A stretch of 64,000 nucleotides of DNA, from contig NC_136016.1 of the NCBI RefSeq assembly GCF_048128805.1, positions 18,126,176-18,190,175 on the forward strand. Direction: 5' to 3'. The notes under the pieces are model-generated. The model ran no database searches, had not been told where the DNA came from, and was given only the letters and a program-made list of their open reading frames with translations. This DNA comes from Centroberyx gerrardi. Its lineage: Eukaryota > Chordata > Actinopteri > Beryciformes > Berycidae. Numbering within the stretch: the stretch's first letter is position 1; every line of letters begins with the position of its first letter. Of the stretch, positions 1-13,400 are shown piece after piece. A program made the position numbers and the translations under genes.

Positions 1-145
1 GGAACCAGACATTTACAGTGAGGGAAAGGACATTTTTTGCTTCATGAACACATACTGTAATATACCCATTCTTTCGGACAGTCGGCCTTAATTCAATAAA
101 ATGGCAACAGTTGACCAAAATGAAGCAGTTAGCATTACGGCTCAC

Positions 146-3100
146 CCTAAATGACTTTCTAGGACTGAAGAGCCGCACGTTCTCCTTCTGGTACTGCCTG
201 AAGAAGGGATGGGCCAAGGCTTGCTCAGCATTGAGACGGAGAGCTGGGTCCACCACCAGCAGCCTGGATATCTGAGCAGCACGGAGAATTATTGGAAAAA
301 ATTAACAGAACTGTTTGTTATACTATATACCATTTTGGAGATACAAATATTGCATTGTAGCTTGTTCTTGGTACTGAAAACACCCACAGGCTTTGACAAT
401 TAGGTCTAGTGCAAACACTGAACAACTAAAAACAATGATATACTGAACAATGATGATGGGACTTAGAGCTGTCCACACACTGGTCTCATTGACTAAACAA
501 ACAACCTAGAAAAGGAGAAAGTGGATGAAGATTTCATCCAGTCTTTTGTCAACTTAATGAACATTCAGGTGAGAAGTTTGAGAAACTGGATAAGTTAGAG
601 AACTGTCATTTTTATCTATTTGAGAAACTTGCCATTAGGGCATTCTAACATTGGTATGAACTACTCATCACCAGTATGAATTTAATAATGAATATCTTCA
701 ACTATATGAAACAACTAAGTTTGTCAAATAGTAAAATGCTATGTAGTTCACTGTGGCACCAACACGCCATCTGGACTTCAACTGTAGGCTTAAACAGGAA
801 TCAAAGTTGACAGAATATGGTCTTACCAGGTCTTTGACAGTGTCGGACCGGTCATCCCACTCTGGGGAGCTGAACTGATAGCGACCCTCCATGATCATCC
901 TGAGCATCAGCATCTGTTTGCGATGCCAGAACGGCGGAGAGCCGGCCAGTAAGGTGAAGAGGATCACTCCACAGGCCCAGCTTAGCAACAGGTACATGAA
1001 AAACATTAAGCAAGAATTAGAAATAAGATCGAGCACAACGCACATGAATATGATTTGTGAATCTAGCATTCAAATATTGAGATAAATGTTACTGACAAAG
1101 GCATGACAAAATAAAAACAAACTTACAGATCAACCTCTTTCCCGTAGCCTGGGTGCATCTCATCCATCGAGCATTTCAGTATCTCAGGAGCCAAATAACC
1201 AGGCGTCCCACAAAGCTCTAATTTATCATAACAAAAGACAAAATCAAATAAGTTTGACTTCTGCCTCCACAGATGAAAACTAAATCCTTCACATGATGGA
1301 GTGGATCCACAAAACTCTAATATTGATCTACAGTCATGTGTTTGGTTTCAGATCACCTCTGAGACTCTCCTCAGGCTGCAGCTGGACAGAGAAACCAAAG
1401 TCGGACAGCTTGATGTGTCCCTGGTCGTCCAGCAGAACGTTCTCGGGTTTCAGGTCCCGGTGGACGATGTTGAGGGAGTGGAGGTACTGGACGGCCTCCA
1501 GCAGAGCTCGCACCATGCTCCTGCAGAACAAACAGATGTTTTAATAAGGCATGAGTTAAGTGTTCATCAGTTTCAGACAGCGACACTGACTGTAGCGAGA
1601 CTTTCCCTTGTGTTCATCCTCACCTAGTCTCCTTTTCACTCAGAGTAACCTTTTCTGTGAGGTAGTCAAATAGCTCTCCTCTCCTCATGCTGAAAAGGAA
1701 AACAGCGACACTGAGTGATCGTACAGATGCAACAAAGATTTCATAAAGAGAAGAGAAGATACAAAGACGGCTGCACTGTCCATAAAACGTGAAGTTGCTG
1801 GTGGCAAAAAAAGGTGTTCTTGGAGTTAGATCATGAAGAGAGATACATCATGGCCTCTAGTACTTGAACATGCAAAAAGTAAAAATGTGAACAATAATAC
1901 CAAGGCGCACCCTGATGAAGGCATGTAAGCCGAAAAGCACTGGTGGGAAGCCAATATAATAAAGGCTTTTTAATATCTTTCACTGCAAACAGTGTGCCTC
2001 CATCTTTGAGAATGGCCATTTTTTTTGGTTTTTACATTTTTCATGTTCCAGTACTAGAGGCCATGATCTATCTCTCTTCGTGAAATATTTAACAAATATT
2101 AACCTTTCTGTTGAACGACTTATTTGTCTTCATACTCACAGGTCAAACACCAAAAATATGAAAGTTGTCGACTCATAGGAATCAATGAGAGTGACTAGGG
2201 GATAAAAGACAAATGAAACCGTTTCAGTGATATTGAATTCCTCATGACATACAAATCAAAGCGTCTTGCGGACCAAAGGAGAATAGAGAATACCAACGTA
2301 CTAATGGAGGAGTGTCCCTTCACCGTGTTGAGGACTTGGATCTCCTTCAGCGTGGAGGTTTTCACCTCCTCCAGCTGCTGGACCGTCATCTTCTCCGCTG
2401 TGATTTCAATGATCTTCACCGCCAGCTCCTGTCCTGTGTGTCTGCGCACACACCTGCGCACCACACTGCTCACACCCCTGACACACACCACCAGGAACAC
2501 AGCATGGGTTTCACAGGTGTGACCAAGTCCACTTTGATCAAGTCCCAAGTCAGTCACCAGTCTTGGGGCACAAGTCTCAAGTCAAGTCTCAAGTCTATGT
2601 AGAAAACCAAGTCAAGTCAGAACAAATCAAGAGTCCAGTATCAATTCAATATCTTAAAACAAAATATCTAGGACTTTTCAGTGCAACATCGTTTTAATAG
2701 GATAAAAACGTGGTAAGTGCATCATGAGTTTGATTTCTGTGATCAGTTTCAAGTTCAATAAACTCAATCATTCCATACAAATTCAGAATTCAAAAACAAA
2801 ATTTAAATTCAATTATCTGGTGGAACAAATGTCGTACCTTTCAATCGAATTCATTTACACAAACACAAGATCTTTTGTCAAGACTTTAGAAACATTTTAA
2901 AGTCAAGTACAAGTCAAAGTCAAGTCCCAAGTCACCAGAACCAAAGTCAAGTCAAGTCTCAAGCAACTAACTTGAGTCTGACTCGAGTCCAAGTCATGTG
3001 ACTTGAATCCCCACCTCTGCTTTCACCACACAAAGTTAAATTGATGTTTATGTTTCTTTACTGGACTCACCTGCCAATCACCTCTTTAGGATCATACTTC

Positions 3101-3165
3101 TGGTAAAACTCTTTGGCCCCCACCCAGTCTGGCAGCTCGTCTCCAACAACTATGTCTTTGGTCAT
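146..3165 (-). CDS. phkg2: Phosphorylase kinase catalytic subunit gamma (liver/testis type), C-terminus off window
   Basis: Ser/Thr kinase that phosphorylates and activates glycogen phosphorylase in the cytosolic phosphorylase kinase holoenzyme. Coding exons on the minus strand, 5' to 3': 3165-3071, 2477-2302, 2194-2140, 1689-1624, 1520-1357, 1217-1127, 980-827 and 271-146; all have GT/AG ends and they join in frame to 309 codons. The kinase domain is complete: glycine loop GRGVSSVV near residue 31, Lys53 in [11 protein letters not shown] with Asp153, DFG at 171-173 and APE at 195-197. An acidic PEES at 180-183 sits where this family has a glutamate instead of a phosphorylated residue, which fits constitutive activity. 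[20 protein letters not shown] matches PHKG2 better than muscle PHKG1. The last exon ends in a donor at 145, so about 100 residues (calmodulin-binding, autoinhibitory) lie off the left edge. The start ATG gives the family N-terminus [14 protein letters not shown]. Confidence 0.95.
1831..2083. repeat. Foldback element with an internal hammerhead-like motif, in a phkg2 intron
   Basis: The arms 1831-1885 and about 2030-2083 are inverted copies of each other with only a few differences (shared core CATGGCCTCTAGTACT). Between them is a plus-strand segment with CTGATGA at 1912-1918, a GGC/GCC stem, GAAA at 1932-1935 and a tail resembling AATAAAGGCTTTTTAAT. The same tail and core recur at 44469-44540. 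It is antisense to phkg2 and not part of its coding exons. Confidence 0.75.
1908..1945 (+). ncRNA. Decayed hammerhead ribozyme-like motif
   Basis: In order: stem I strand CACC (1908-1911), CTGATGA (1912-1918), stem II GGC/GCC (1920-1922 with 1929-1931), GAAA (1932-1935), a short stem III region AGCACU, then stem I strand GGUG (1942-1945), which pairs with CACC. The position that should be U just before the cleaved nucleotide is C (1940), so self-cleavage is unlikely. The family link to the intact copy at 44469 is by shared order and tail. Confidence 0.5.
2515..3018. repeat. Dispersed repeat rich in CAAGTC units, in phkg2 intron 1
   Basis: CAAGTC and CAAGTCTCAAGTC units are clustered at both ends (2525-2620 and 2900-3000) around an AT-rich centre. 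The right end reads ACTTGAATCCCCACCTCTG, the reverse of the GGTGGGGA(C/T)TCAAGTC end common in fish non-autonomous DNA elements. The left end is diverged, so I give no target duplication or family. Confidence 0.6.
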
Positions 3166-3486
3166 GATGACAAATTATGAATCTATAACAACAACAAACA
3201 GTGACAACTGTCAATGAAATGACCGACTTTATAATAGTGCTGCATGTTTTTTAAGGTGGGTAAGAGGAAGCCCTGTAGAATAATCATGTTGATCTACATA
3301 TCTACTCAGAGTCACTAGCAAGTTTTTGCATGCATCTGTACGATTTGATTCTGGTTAGAAGGATTTCAAAGGTCTCGTTCTCTACTGACAGTTAGAAACG
3401 TCTCTTAACCGACTTGCTAGTTAGCGGTGTCTTTGCTTTGGCCTTGGCTTAGCAGGTTCACTGTCCGTACCCCGGAAATTACTTAC

Positions 3487-3974
3487 CATGTATGCAATCA
3501 AACGACAAAATAAACGAGACTAGAGGAAACCGAATGAGCGATCAAACTAATAATGCCATCCACAGTCCGAGGAAGCTAACGAGAAGCCATAACCGTATGC
3601 GAGCCGACGTTGATTCTATCCAGATAATGTTAGCAGTAGCACCTGAATTGTTTACATTCTAGTCGTCACATTCCTTGAAACTTGTTTTTTTTACCGAGTG
3701 TAACAGCACTGCCTCCGCGAGGACGGAGTGGAACATGCAAGATGTCGGTTTGCGTTTTTTTTTTTTTTTTTTTACTGTAGTTTCAGGAATATTTAATTAT
3801 TATAAATATATATATATAAATTTCAAGATTTTCCAATAAACACAATGTATTTGTGTTTATTTCTCTTCATATTCTTGACTGAAAATAATCCTATTTTTTA
3901 GTTACCGGAAGTGCAATTTCGTCATCTCCTGTAGCTTCTGGATGTTTTACGATTTCAATTGCTGCTCGTGAAGG
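3487..3974. promoter_or_regulatory. Head-to-head promoter region of phkg2 and rnf40 with flanking 5' non-coding exons
   Basis: A minus-strand donor (GTAAGT read on the minus strand at 3486-3481) ends a probable phkg2 5' non-coding exon that begins somewhere near 3620. It joins an acceptor just upstream of the phkg2 ATG. On the plus strand a donor at 3975 (GTTTGT) ends a probable rnf40 5' non-coding exon, joining an acceptor at about 4437. The two transcription starts therefore lie within a few hundred bases and point apart. I see no clear TATA box. A poly(T) run lies at about 3757-3773. The assignment is from gene orientation and splice signals only. Confidence 0.6.
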
Positions 3975-4444
3975 TTTGTAATATATGTCAGAAAATAGTC
4001 AATATAATTCTGCATAGAGTTGCTGTAAAGATACCTCACATATGTATGTGATAGCTACTGAAATAAACTGCCGACCAATCATTCAATGCAGTAATCAACC
4101 AGCGCAGTTTAGCTAGCCAGTTCGCAAAATTAGCATAGCTCGGTTAGCGAGCTTGCTAACGTGAGCTGAACGTATAAAATAAACGGTGATTGTTAGCTTT
4201 CCAGACGGTGGCCCATATAACAGCAGTCGACCTAACAGTTCAGGAACATATAACTTAATATTGACGAAGAGGAGATCAGTGTTATGAGTCTGTTAAATCT
4301 GTTTCTGAGCCTGCAATATAAGCTAATTCCGTTGCTGATCTTCACCGTCATCAAATGAATGAGTTCTCCAGTATTCTTTGTTTTTGTTTTCAACGTTTCT
4401 AACGCCAAGATTTCATTTCCTCTTGATCTTTCACAGCAGAAGTA

Positions 4445-7400
4445 ATGATGTCGGGTGCTGGGGGAGGGAAGCGGCCCTCAGGAGGGGACAGTCCCCCTGG
4501 CCCACCTGAGAAGAAGAGCAAAAAAGAAGAGAAGACCACCACCACTCTCATTGAGCCCATACGCATAGGGGGAGTCTCTTCAACGGTTAGTCAGCGTCTC
4601 TAGTTCAAGAGACTTGTTATCCTCACCAGCCCACTTACAAGTATCTCAACAAAGATCTATCTATATCAAGTCAATTTCAGTAAAACATTCAAGATCTTTG
4701 ATTTCCGGTGTCTTCATGTCTGTATCTATCCAATGCTTTGTCTTGCAGGAGGAAATGGACATGAAGGTGATCCAGTTCAAGAACAAGAAGCTGTGTGAGC
4801 GCTTGGAGCAGAGGCAGGCTATGGAGGATGAGCTGCGAGAGAAAATTGAGAAGCTGGAGAAAAGACAAGCCACTGACGACACCACCCTGCTGATTGTCAA
4901 CCGCTACTGGTCGCAGGTGCTTCTAACACACAGAACAATGTCTTGCACAGTGATAAGTTAGTCTGTAGATGTATCATTGTAATTCCTGTTAAAAGATCTC
5001 ACAGAATGCAATAGATAGCGCTGTATTCAGTGTTCAGGACCCAGTATTGTGAATTACATACGAGTGATGCTGAGGCTGTACAAAATATAACTCCACTGTA
5101 ATGTTTTGTCCAAAGAGTTAACACTCATTTCAATCTTTTTGTCTCTAACTTGCAGTTGGATGAGAATGTTCACATTCTGCGCCAACGCATCGAGCCCGAC
5201 GCTCCAGCGACGGCCGCCCCTGACCCTCCCTCTGTCCCTCTCCCTGACCCTGCCCCGATGGAGGAAGACGGGGTGATTCCACCCCCGCCAGCCCCTGCCT
5301 TGCCTCCACCTCCACTCCCAGAGGCACAGAATGAGGAGGAGCAGGCAGAGCAGCAGGAGGAGCAGCAGGAGAAGCAGCAGCCCCCTCCTCCTGATGGGTT
5401 GGAAGAGTCGTTGACACCCAAAGAGCCGCCACAGGGATCAACAACGGGTAAGGAGGATTTTTACTGTCAAAGCTTATCTGCTAAAATCCTGAGGAACTTT
5501 TTCCCATGGTGCAAAATTTGGGCATCAGGACACAAATTCAGATTAGTCAGACAATCAGTCAGTTTTCAGACACATTACCCCAATATAGCAGTGCACTATC
5601 AAATTGATTTGCCTTTTTTACGTGTGTCCTTTGGGCTGCATGTTTCCAGTTCATTGCCTTTGTTTACGTTGCGTCCCTCTTTTCTCTCCTCATTTCCAAG
5701 ATGAATCAGTTTGAGGCTAGACTTGCTGAAGTTGTGGGAGGATATGTGCACTTATATGACCCCACAAGCAGGGACTATAAAGACTACATCTGGTGTGGAG
5801 TGTCATTAAACGAACAGACCTCAAGTTGCAGCGAGTATACAGACATTTTCTTACAGCGCTGAGTTTGACAGCAGTTCGATTTCGCCCAAGGCTGTTTCAG
5901 ACTTAGGGCCATAACATAGCCTAGTTTCAGAGCAATATCACAATCCCCTGTATCTATATTTACTGAGTACACTGCTACATGTTTTAAATGACTTGGGACT
6001 TTGCCAAACGGTCTGTCTTTGCCAGCTTATTCTGTCACTTATCTGCACCAGCTCCACTAATTTGTCTTTCCAGGATTTCATGTTTTTTTGGGACACACAA
6101 CTCCTGTTTATTTCTGATAAAGACTTGGGTTTTAATGCTTTCATCCCATTATTACCTGCCTTCATTATTCTAACCTGATTGCAACCCTCCTGCTGTGCAG
6201 ATTCATCGCCGCCACCTCCTCCCCTGAGTGAGAATGCCAAGGCCTTCCTGGCCACGCTGGACCACAGCAGTGAGGAGGAGCTCACTCTGCAGCTGCAGGA
6301 CCGCATGCAGTTCAGCAAAGAAGCCATTGCCTGCCTGGTCTGTGTGTTCGACAGGCTGCACAGCCGCATCGATGAGCTCTGCAACCACGTCCAGGCTGCA
6401 GGTAACTATGGAGACTGTGATTGACACATTCATACATGATTACGTGATATTACATACTGTACATGACATTCATACATTGTTTATCCCACATTAAAACCAG
6501 TTGTACTCACTACTTATTTCATATGTGAACATTGGTGCTCGCATGTCTGTGGCATAAATGTGAGCAGTGTTTTTGAGGCACCCATAAGCTCCCCACTGAT
6601 TGGGTACTACTAATCTGATATTCATCGACAGTGTATGAGGACGATAGCCAGTCTGACATCATCACTCTGAACCGCACTCTGCTGGAGGAGAACGGTCGAC
6701 TGCAAGACCTGGCCTCCTTCCTGCAGGGCAGACACCACAAGATGTCCATGGAGGTAGGTTGTCCTTGGCACAGTGCATGGGTGTCAGTGTTTATGGTGAA
6801 TATTTGTGTGTATGAGAGTGTGAATGAGAAAAATTGTAGAAATGGAGAAGTTTCCATCGTCCACCCTGAAATAAATCCTTCTTCCATATCAATGCAGCTG
6901 TCTTCCACTTCTTTTCTTTCAACCTTATTCACTTGTCACTGATTAAACAGCTACTGTCATATCTTGTCTTCCTCTCAGTACAATGAGTTAGTGGACAAGG
7001 TGACCAGCTCTGAGACCAAGGTGTCTGAGATGGAGACGACCGTGGAGGACCTGCAGTGGGACATTGAGAAACTCCGCAAGAGGGAACAAAAGCTCAACAA
7101 ACATCTAGCTGAAGCCCTGGAGCAGGTGTGTTTGGATATGGATCTGTGTGTTTCTGTTGTGTGTGTGTCTATCTGTCCATGAGGCTTACACACCCGACTC
7201 TGTGTTATCGCTGTTGTTTCTCTCTTACACATCAGTGGATAACGATAAGGCCGTAAGCACCTGAGCGTGTCAAGCCAGCTGTTGCTATTAATGCATATCC
7301 TTCTGTCTATGTGTCTGTTGATAGAGTTTTATTGTTTACGTCAGCTATCCAAATGTCAGCAAAACAAGCAATATCTGAATAACATGATTTATGGGATAGA

Positions 7401-10400
7401 TGTGGGTGTGCTGTCTGCTTTTGTGCTGTTGTCCTTTCTTGTTTTTTCATTTTATGACCATTCTATTGTCTTTTACTTCTGGTTCTGTTGTCTGTGGTCT
7501 CCAGCTAAACTCTGGGTACAACAGCACTGGCAGCTCAGGTGGGCTACCTGGAGGCCAGATCACGCTGAACATTCAGAAGGTAAGGATTCATAGGTAGTCT
7601 TTTTTTTTGCATGCAATGTTCATAACTTATTTTTTATAACATATACCTAATTTATCCAACTGGATTTCACATCATAGCTGTAAAAGTTTGAGTGTTTACC
7701 TTAGAATGCTTTATTATTTTTGTCCAATACAGTCATACAGTGTTATTATCATGCTTGGAGAAAAAGGATACAGTGCTGGCAAAACATTGGTTTTTACTTG
7801 ACAAATTTCTCCTGTTTGCCATCTGTATGCACACTGTCTTTGTTTTCATCCTAGTTTGAGAGTCTGAATGCAGAGTTGGAACAAAACCAGGAGTTGGCAA
7901 ACAGCCGCATGGCAGACCTGGAGAAACTGCAGCTGGAGCTCCAGGAGGCTGTGAGGGAGAGCGAGAAGCTCAAGGTAATGCTGCAGTCCCTGGATGGGCT
8001 ATTAGAAGCATTGCTATCAATACATGTAGTGGTCTGTCAATATTCTAAATGGCACAATCACATTTTCCTGAGACAAGTCCTTTTCATCTATAGTTGGTGT
8101 TATAGTGTGGCATCAGACTTCCATGTCTCAACCTTCACCTGTCCTCTCAATCTCCATCCTGCTTTCCCAGATGGACCTGCGGAATATTCCAGAGGAGGTT
8201 GTGAAGGAAACCCCAGAGTACAAGTGCCTCCAGTCCCAGTTTTCCCTGCTGTACAATGAGTCTCTAGGGGTGAAGACCCAGCTGGATGAGGCACGGGCCC
8301 TCCTGCTCACTGCCAAGAACGCCCATCTCCGACAGATTGAACACATGGAGGTAACTCTCAGAGGATGGTGTGTTTGTGTGAAGGCATTCCCATGAAGATT
8401 CCCATGAACACTCAACACTGATGAATATTGCTGCTCTCAGCAGTTTCAGTAAAAGCAGACCGGCAGATATTACGTTCATATTATGATAGAACTATTTAAA
8501 GCAGTGGTCTTCAAACCTGGTCCTTAAACTATATTATGTAAACTTAAGGCCTTAAAAGTTCTTGAATACAGGTAGACAAATCTTTATAAGCCTTAAAATC
8601 ATTTTAGAGGTCTTAGAAATGTTGCAGTTTCTTGGCAGATATTTCTTGGCAGTTTACAGTTCTCATTTTCACCTGTATTTCACTTGCGAAACTGGCCTTA
8701 TATTTCATTCTAACTGTCGTTAAAAAGATCTTAAAAAGTCTTAAATTTAACTTGACGGAACTTGTAGACACCTTGCACACTGGACTAGTGACCCATGAAA
8801 TAAGCAGGTCGACCGTAAGTGTGAAAGGGGAATTAGTGAGAACATGTTCAACAATTCCTTACTGCTCTTCAACTGTTCAGAGTGACGAGCTGTCCCTTCA
8901 GAAGAAGCTGCGGACTGAGGTCATCCAGCTGGAGGACACACTGGCCCAGGTGCGCAAAGAGTACGAGATGCTGCGGATCGAGTTTGAGCAGAACCTGGCA
9001 GCCAACGAGCAAGCAGGTACCGTCCAAAACACACCCTCCTATCAGTCACTCTATTAAAAAGGAAGGGAAAATATGCCGCTGTGTGGTGCAATAGCATAGA
9101 TTGTCGCAGTGGAGTATAGTGGTGAATAGGCAGATCACTCTTTCATCTTTACCTTCTTAGTTTCACACAGTCAATCTGGGTGAGGGGTGGTCTATGGATC
9201 ATGTTTTGTGTATTTTATAAACATGTTTGATGGCTATGTCCGTTGTTGAATTTATTTATAGGTAACCTAATTTCTGACAGAAGCTGGCCTTGCTGCTGTA
9301 ACCTAGTCCAGACTTCATAAATGTATGACATATGAGAACATCCATCATTCCCACTGCATTCCTCATAGAGGCTGTGGGAGCTATAGACTCTAGTTTGCTC
9401 TCTATGTCTATATTTTGGGATAGGAAATGTTCCAAGTTTTCTTTTTCTCTCCAAAATTTTGGAGAATATACTATTGAAACAACTCCTACAGGTGGTGGAA
9501 ATGAAATAATTGTGAACATTTCTTTGTATGTATGTTTGTTTTTTTGGTGACAAGTTCAACCCAGTGCTGAATCTGCCCCTCTCGGGAATTCTAATGATGA
9601 ATGCAGGTTATGGATCGTGCTTCTAGTGAGATTCAGTGCTTCTGACCCTAAACTAAGTGCGGCCTTCGACACAACTGATCACGCTGTTCAAATTGATGCA
9701 TTAAGGAACCTGCCCAAACATTTCTTTCATTTGGGTGATGATATCTCTTCTGTTTCATTATGTGTGGTGCACTTCAAGGCTCGATCATTGTGGCGATACT
9801 GATTTTTGTACACATTAGTTGTCAGCATAGCATCTCCTTTAACTGCCATGCTGGTGATACTCAGCTGTTGCTCTCATTGGGTGAGTGCATGACCCCGTAG
9901 CTGATGTTGAGGACTGGATGTCCCAAAACTTAATCCAACTAAATTTGGACAAAACTGCTACTAAATCCAGCTGACACTTGGTCTTTTAAGTCTGTACGTC
10001 ATGCTTGTATCTAAGAATCTAGGCTTTGAATAATTTCTTGACTTAGAGCAACATACTAATAAGCAGGTTCAGACTTGTTTTTATCAACTTTAGAACATTG
10101 CAAAATAACAACTCTGAGAGATTTATACATGTGTTTTTTTATCATCTTACCTTGACTAATGTCCTTGTCTCTTGGTTTGCCAGTCTGGCAGCTCTAGACT
10201 GTGCAAAATGCTGCAGTTTACTGACAAAGTTGGACGTCATGGGTTCTTATTGCCTGTATTTTAGGTTATCTGTCCTAGCTTCATTGATTCATTTGAAATT
10301 GATTTAAGATTTCACTCATTACTTTTATAGCTTTGTCAGGTTGGACTTCTTGTGCTATAGGATAGTCTGAGCTCCTCAGGCGGGGCCTTCCTGGCCAAGT

Positions 10401-13400
10401 GGCCATTTCATAATCTAGGCTAAAGACCAAAGGTCATTGGGCTGTTTTGTCTGGAGCATAGGCTGCCAAAATCTGTTATCTTGTAAATCTCATCTTAAAG
10501 CACACATGTGGCTTTAATCAGTGTCCAAGATTTTATTGTTTATCTTTGCTTTTATTTATTGTGTTATTTTTTCATAAAACACTTGGTAACATTGTTTCAA
10601 AAAGTATAAATTAGGTTTATTGTTATTCTAAGAGCAAGCAAATATGATGGTGTATCCACCATATACTGCCACTTCCCTCCAGTCACTACCGGTCTGGGGA
10701 TAAATATACGGTTTGTTCATGTTTTCTAAAATTTTTCTTTGTGTCCAGAATCTGATGATCGCTAATGTCGAGCATGTTGACACATTTCCCTTGTTGATTG
10801 TTCTTCTCTTAGCACAGATTAGGGTTCGCCAAAAACAAAACTCATGTTGACTCTCCTCTTTATCAGCCTGATCATCATGCTCTCTTTCTGCTCTCTCAGG
10901 ACCAATCAACAGAGAGATGCGACACTTAATCAGCAGTCTGCAGAACCACAACCTCCAGCTGAAAGGTGATGTGCAGCGCTACAAGAGGAAGCTGAGAGAA
11001 ACACAGATGGAGATCAACAAGGTAGACCATACGATTCATAGTGTGATGTGTAATCACCAGTTACATTGAGATGCAAAGAACTGTTCCTAAGCAATACCGA
11101 AACAATAGTAGTATACGTTTCCTCTGATGCTAGTCACTTTGTTAATCAGCGTTTTTGATGTGACATTTTGTTTTTTGCTTTATCAACAGTTGCGGTGCCA
11201 GAGTGGTGACACCGGGGTTCTCATCCTGGAAGAGACGACGAGCGACGGCATGGATGTGAAGAAAGAGGAGGATGAGGACCAGGAGGAGGAGGAGGAGAGG
11301 AGGAAGGAGCTGGAGAGGCAGCGGGCCCGGGAGAGAGAGCGGGAGGCTGAGAGAGAACGAGAGAGGGAGCGAGAGAGAGAGAGGCAGCGCAGCGAGGAGC
11401 TGAAGAGAAAAGACTCTGACACACTGAAGATGCTCAGAGGGGAACTCAAGTAGGTTCCCTTCTGTTAAACTATTCAGAATTTTAAATCATAGCTGGTGGA
11501 AAAAGTTACTGAAAAACAAGCTGCACACAGAAGCACAACACTATCAAGGCCAGCCAAAAAATACAATACTGTTCTGTTTTTGTGTAGCTAGTCGCTTTTT
11601 GTTTTGTTCTGTAAGTGAGCGTCTGGTGCTGATCTGTAATGCTAGAAGCAATGTCGTTAAGCAAATGTGTGAACCTGGGTTTAGAAGCGCTCAACTCATC
11701 ACACTGATGATGTTGTTTCATGTCATTCTAGTTTCTTTGTCCTCACTAACCCGTCTAACTATGTCGTCCTCTCAGGAAAGCCCAAGAGTCCCAGAAAGAG
11801 ATGAAGCTATTGTTGGACATGTATAAGTCTGCCCCAAAGGAGCAGAGGGACAAAGTCCAGCTCATGGCAGCTGAACGCAAATCCAAAGCCGAGGTTTGTT
11901 CACTTTCTCTATTAGACATCCTTCAAAAATGTCTTCACATGATTCCTTTGGGCATATAACAGTAAGGTGTTCATGAGCTGCTAATAGGAAAACTTTCACA
12001 CCTGAAGTTATATGCGTTAACAGTCGTCTGTCTCTAATCTGGACCCACCCAGGTGGACGAGCTGAGGGTGCGAGTGCGAGAGCTTGAGGAGAGGGAGAGG
12101 AAGGAGAGCAAGAAGCTGGCTGACGAAGACGCCCTCAGGAAGATCAGAGTGGCAGAGGAGACAATTGATCATCTACAGAAGAAACTTGCTGCTACTAAAC
12201 AGGTGTGTCCCTCACTCATAACCATATCAGAGCATGTTAAAGGATAAGGCCGGTGTTCTTTAATGCATCGCTTACCGTCAACAAATCCTATGAAAATAAC
12301 AAAATCAACAATGCGTTCGCTCTACTCCCGTTACTTTCTGACTTCCCACGTAACGTTTTTAGCCGTCAACTCGGAAGTCATTGGCTCCAATTGTAAGCTA
12401 AAAACCTTTAAATACAGCTCACAAAGACATAGTTTACATTTTAACAATCGCTAACTGTTACCACGAAAAGTCAGGCTGTTGTAGTTATTTCCAAATCAAA
12501 TTCAAATGGGAACAAATTCTTCATTACGTCGGGGACTATTTTCGGTGCTACGGAACTACTTTCCTGAGATTGCAAACGTGTTTACAGCCGGTTTATTAAG
12601 TTGTTTGAGGAAAAAGTCGGCTGGCCCGGTGCATCGCGATGATGAAATATGTTGCCCAGAGCAACGGCATGGCTCTTTGATGTGTTTTTAACCATTTTTT
12701 TTAATACAATGGAGTTCTATGGCTGCTGGGACATGGCTGCATTGGGCACCGGCTACATGGACGAGACTTGTTGGCAAAACAAAATCATTGCTGATTTTGT
12801 TATTTTCCATAGGATTTGTTGACGGTAAGCAATGCATTAAAAAACACCAGCCTTATCCTTTAAGTGATGTGACACGAAATGAAACTCCAGTGAGGGGGGG
12901 GGGGAGCATTTCTTTTCAAGCAATTCTCTATTTAAAAATTTGCCGGAAAGGTGTAGCCTATTGTGAAAAAATATTTGTTAATTTACTTTTGTCAGTCATA
13001 ATGGTATAAAACATAAGTCATTACAGCAAAATGACGTGCAAAGACGGTAACATATGACGTAAGTGTGAATTAAACTTTAACCTGTTTCACTTCCTAAACA
13101 TTTTAAGCATTTCAGCACTGCAAGAAACAAGATAAAAGCCTGACAATGACAAATACTTAACCAAATAGACCTAATAAGCAAAGTGACTACAAAGCATGAA
13201 CTCAAGCATGAACTAAACCTTTGGGCAGCTCTTGATATATATATAGGCCATCTGTGTTAAGAATGAAAGTAGTACAATAACTATCACATTGGCCTAAGAG
13301 CGAACTGCTCCTAATCTTAGACAACCAAAGAGGAAATGAAAGCTTATGCTGTGGCCTGGAACTTGAACCTAATCATCTGGTTACTGTTCAAAGTTGTCTG

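Noticed and set aside
5145-5444. Minus-strand Ala/Pro- and Gly/Ser-rich frames
   Set aside because: Antisense of the Pro/Glu-rich rnf40 exon 3.
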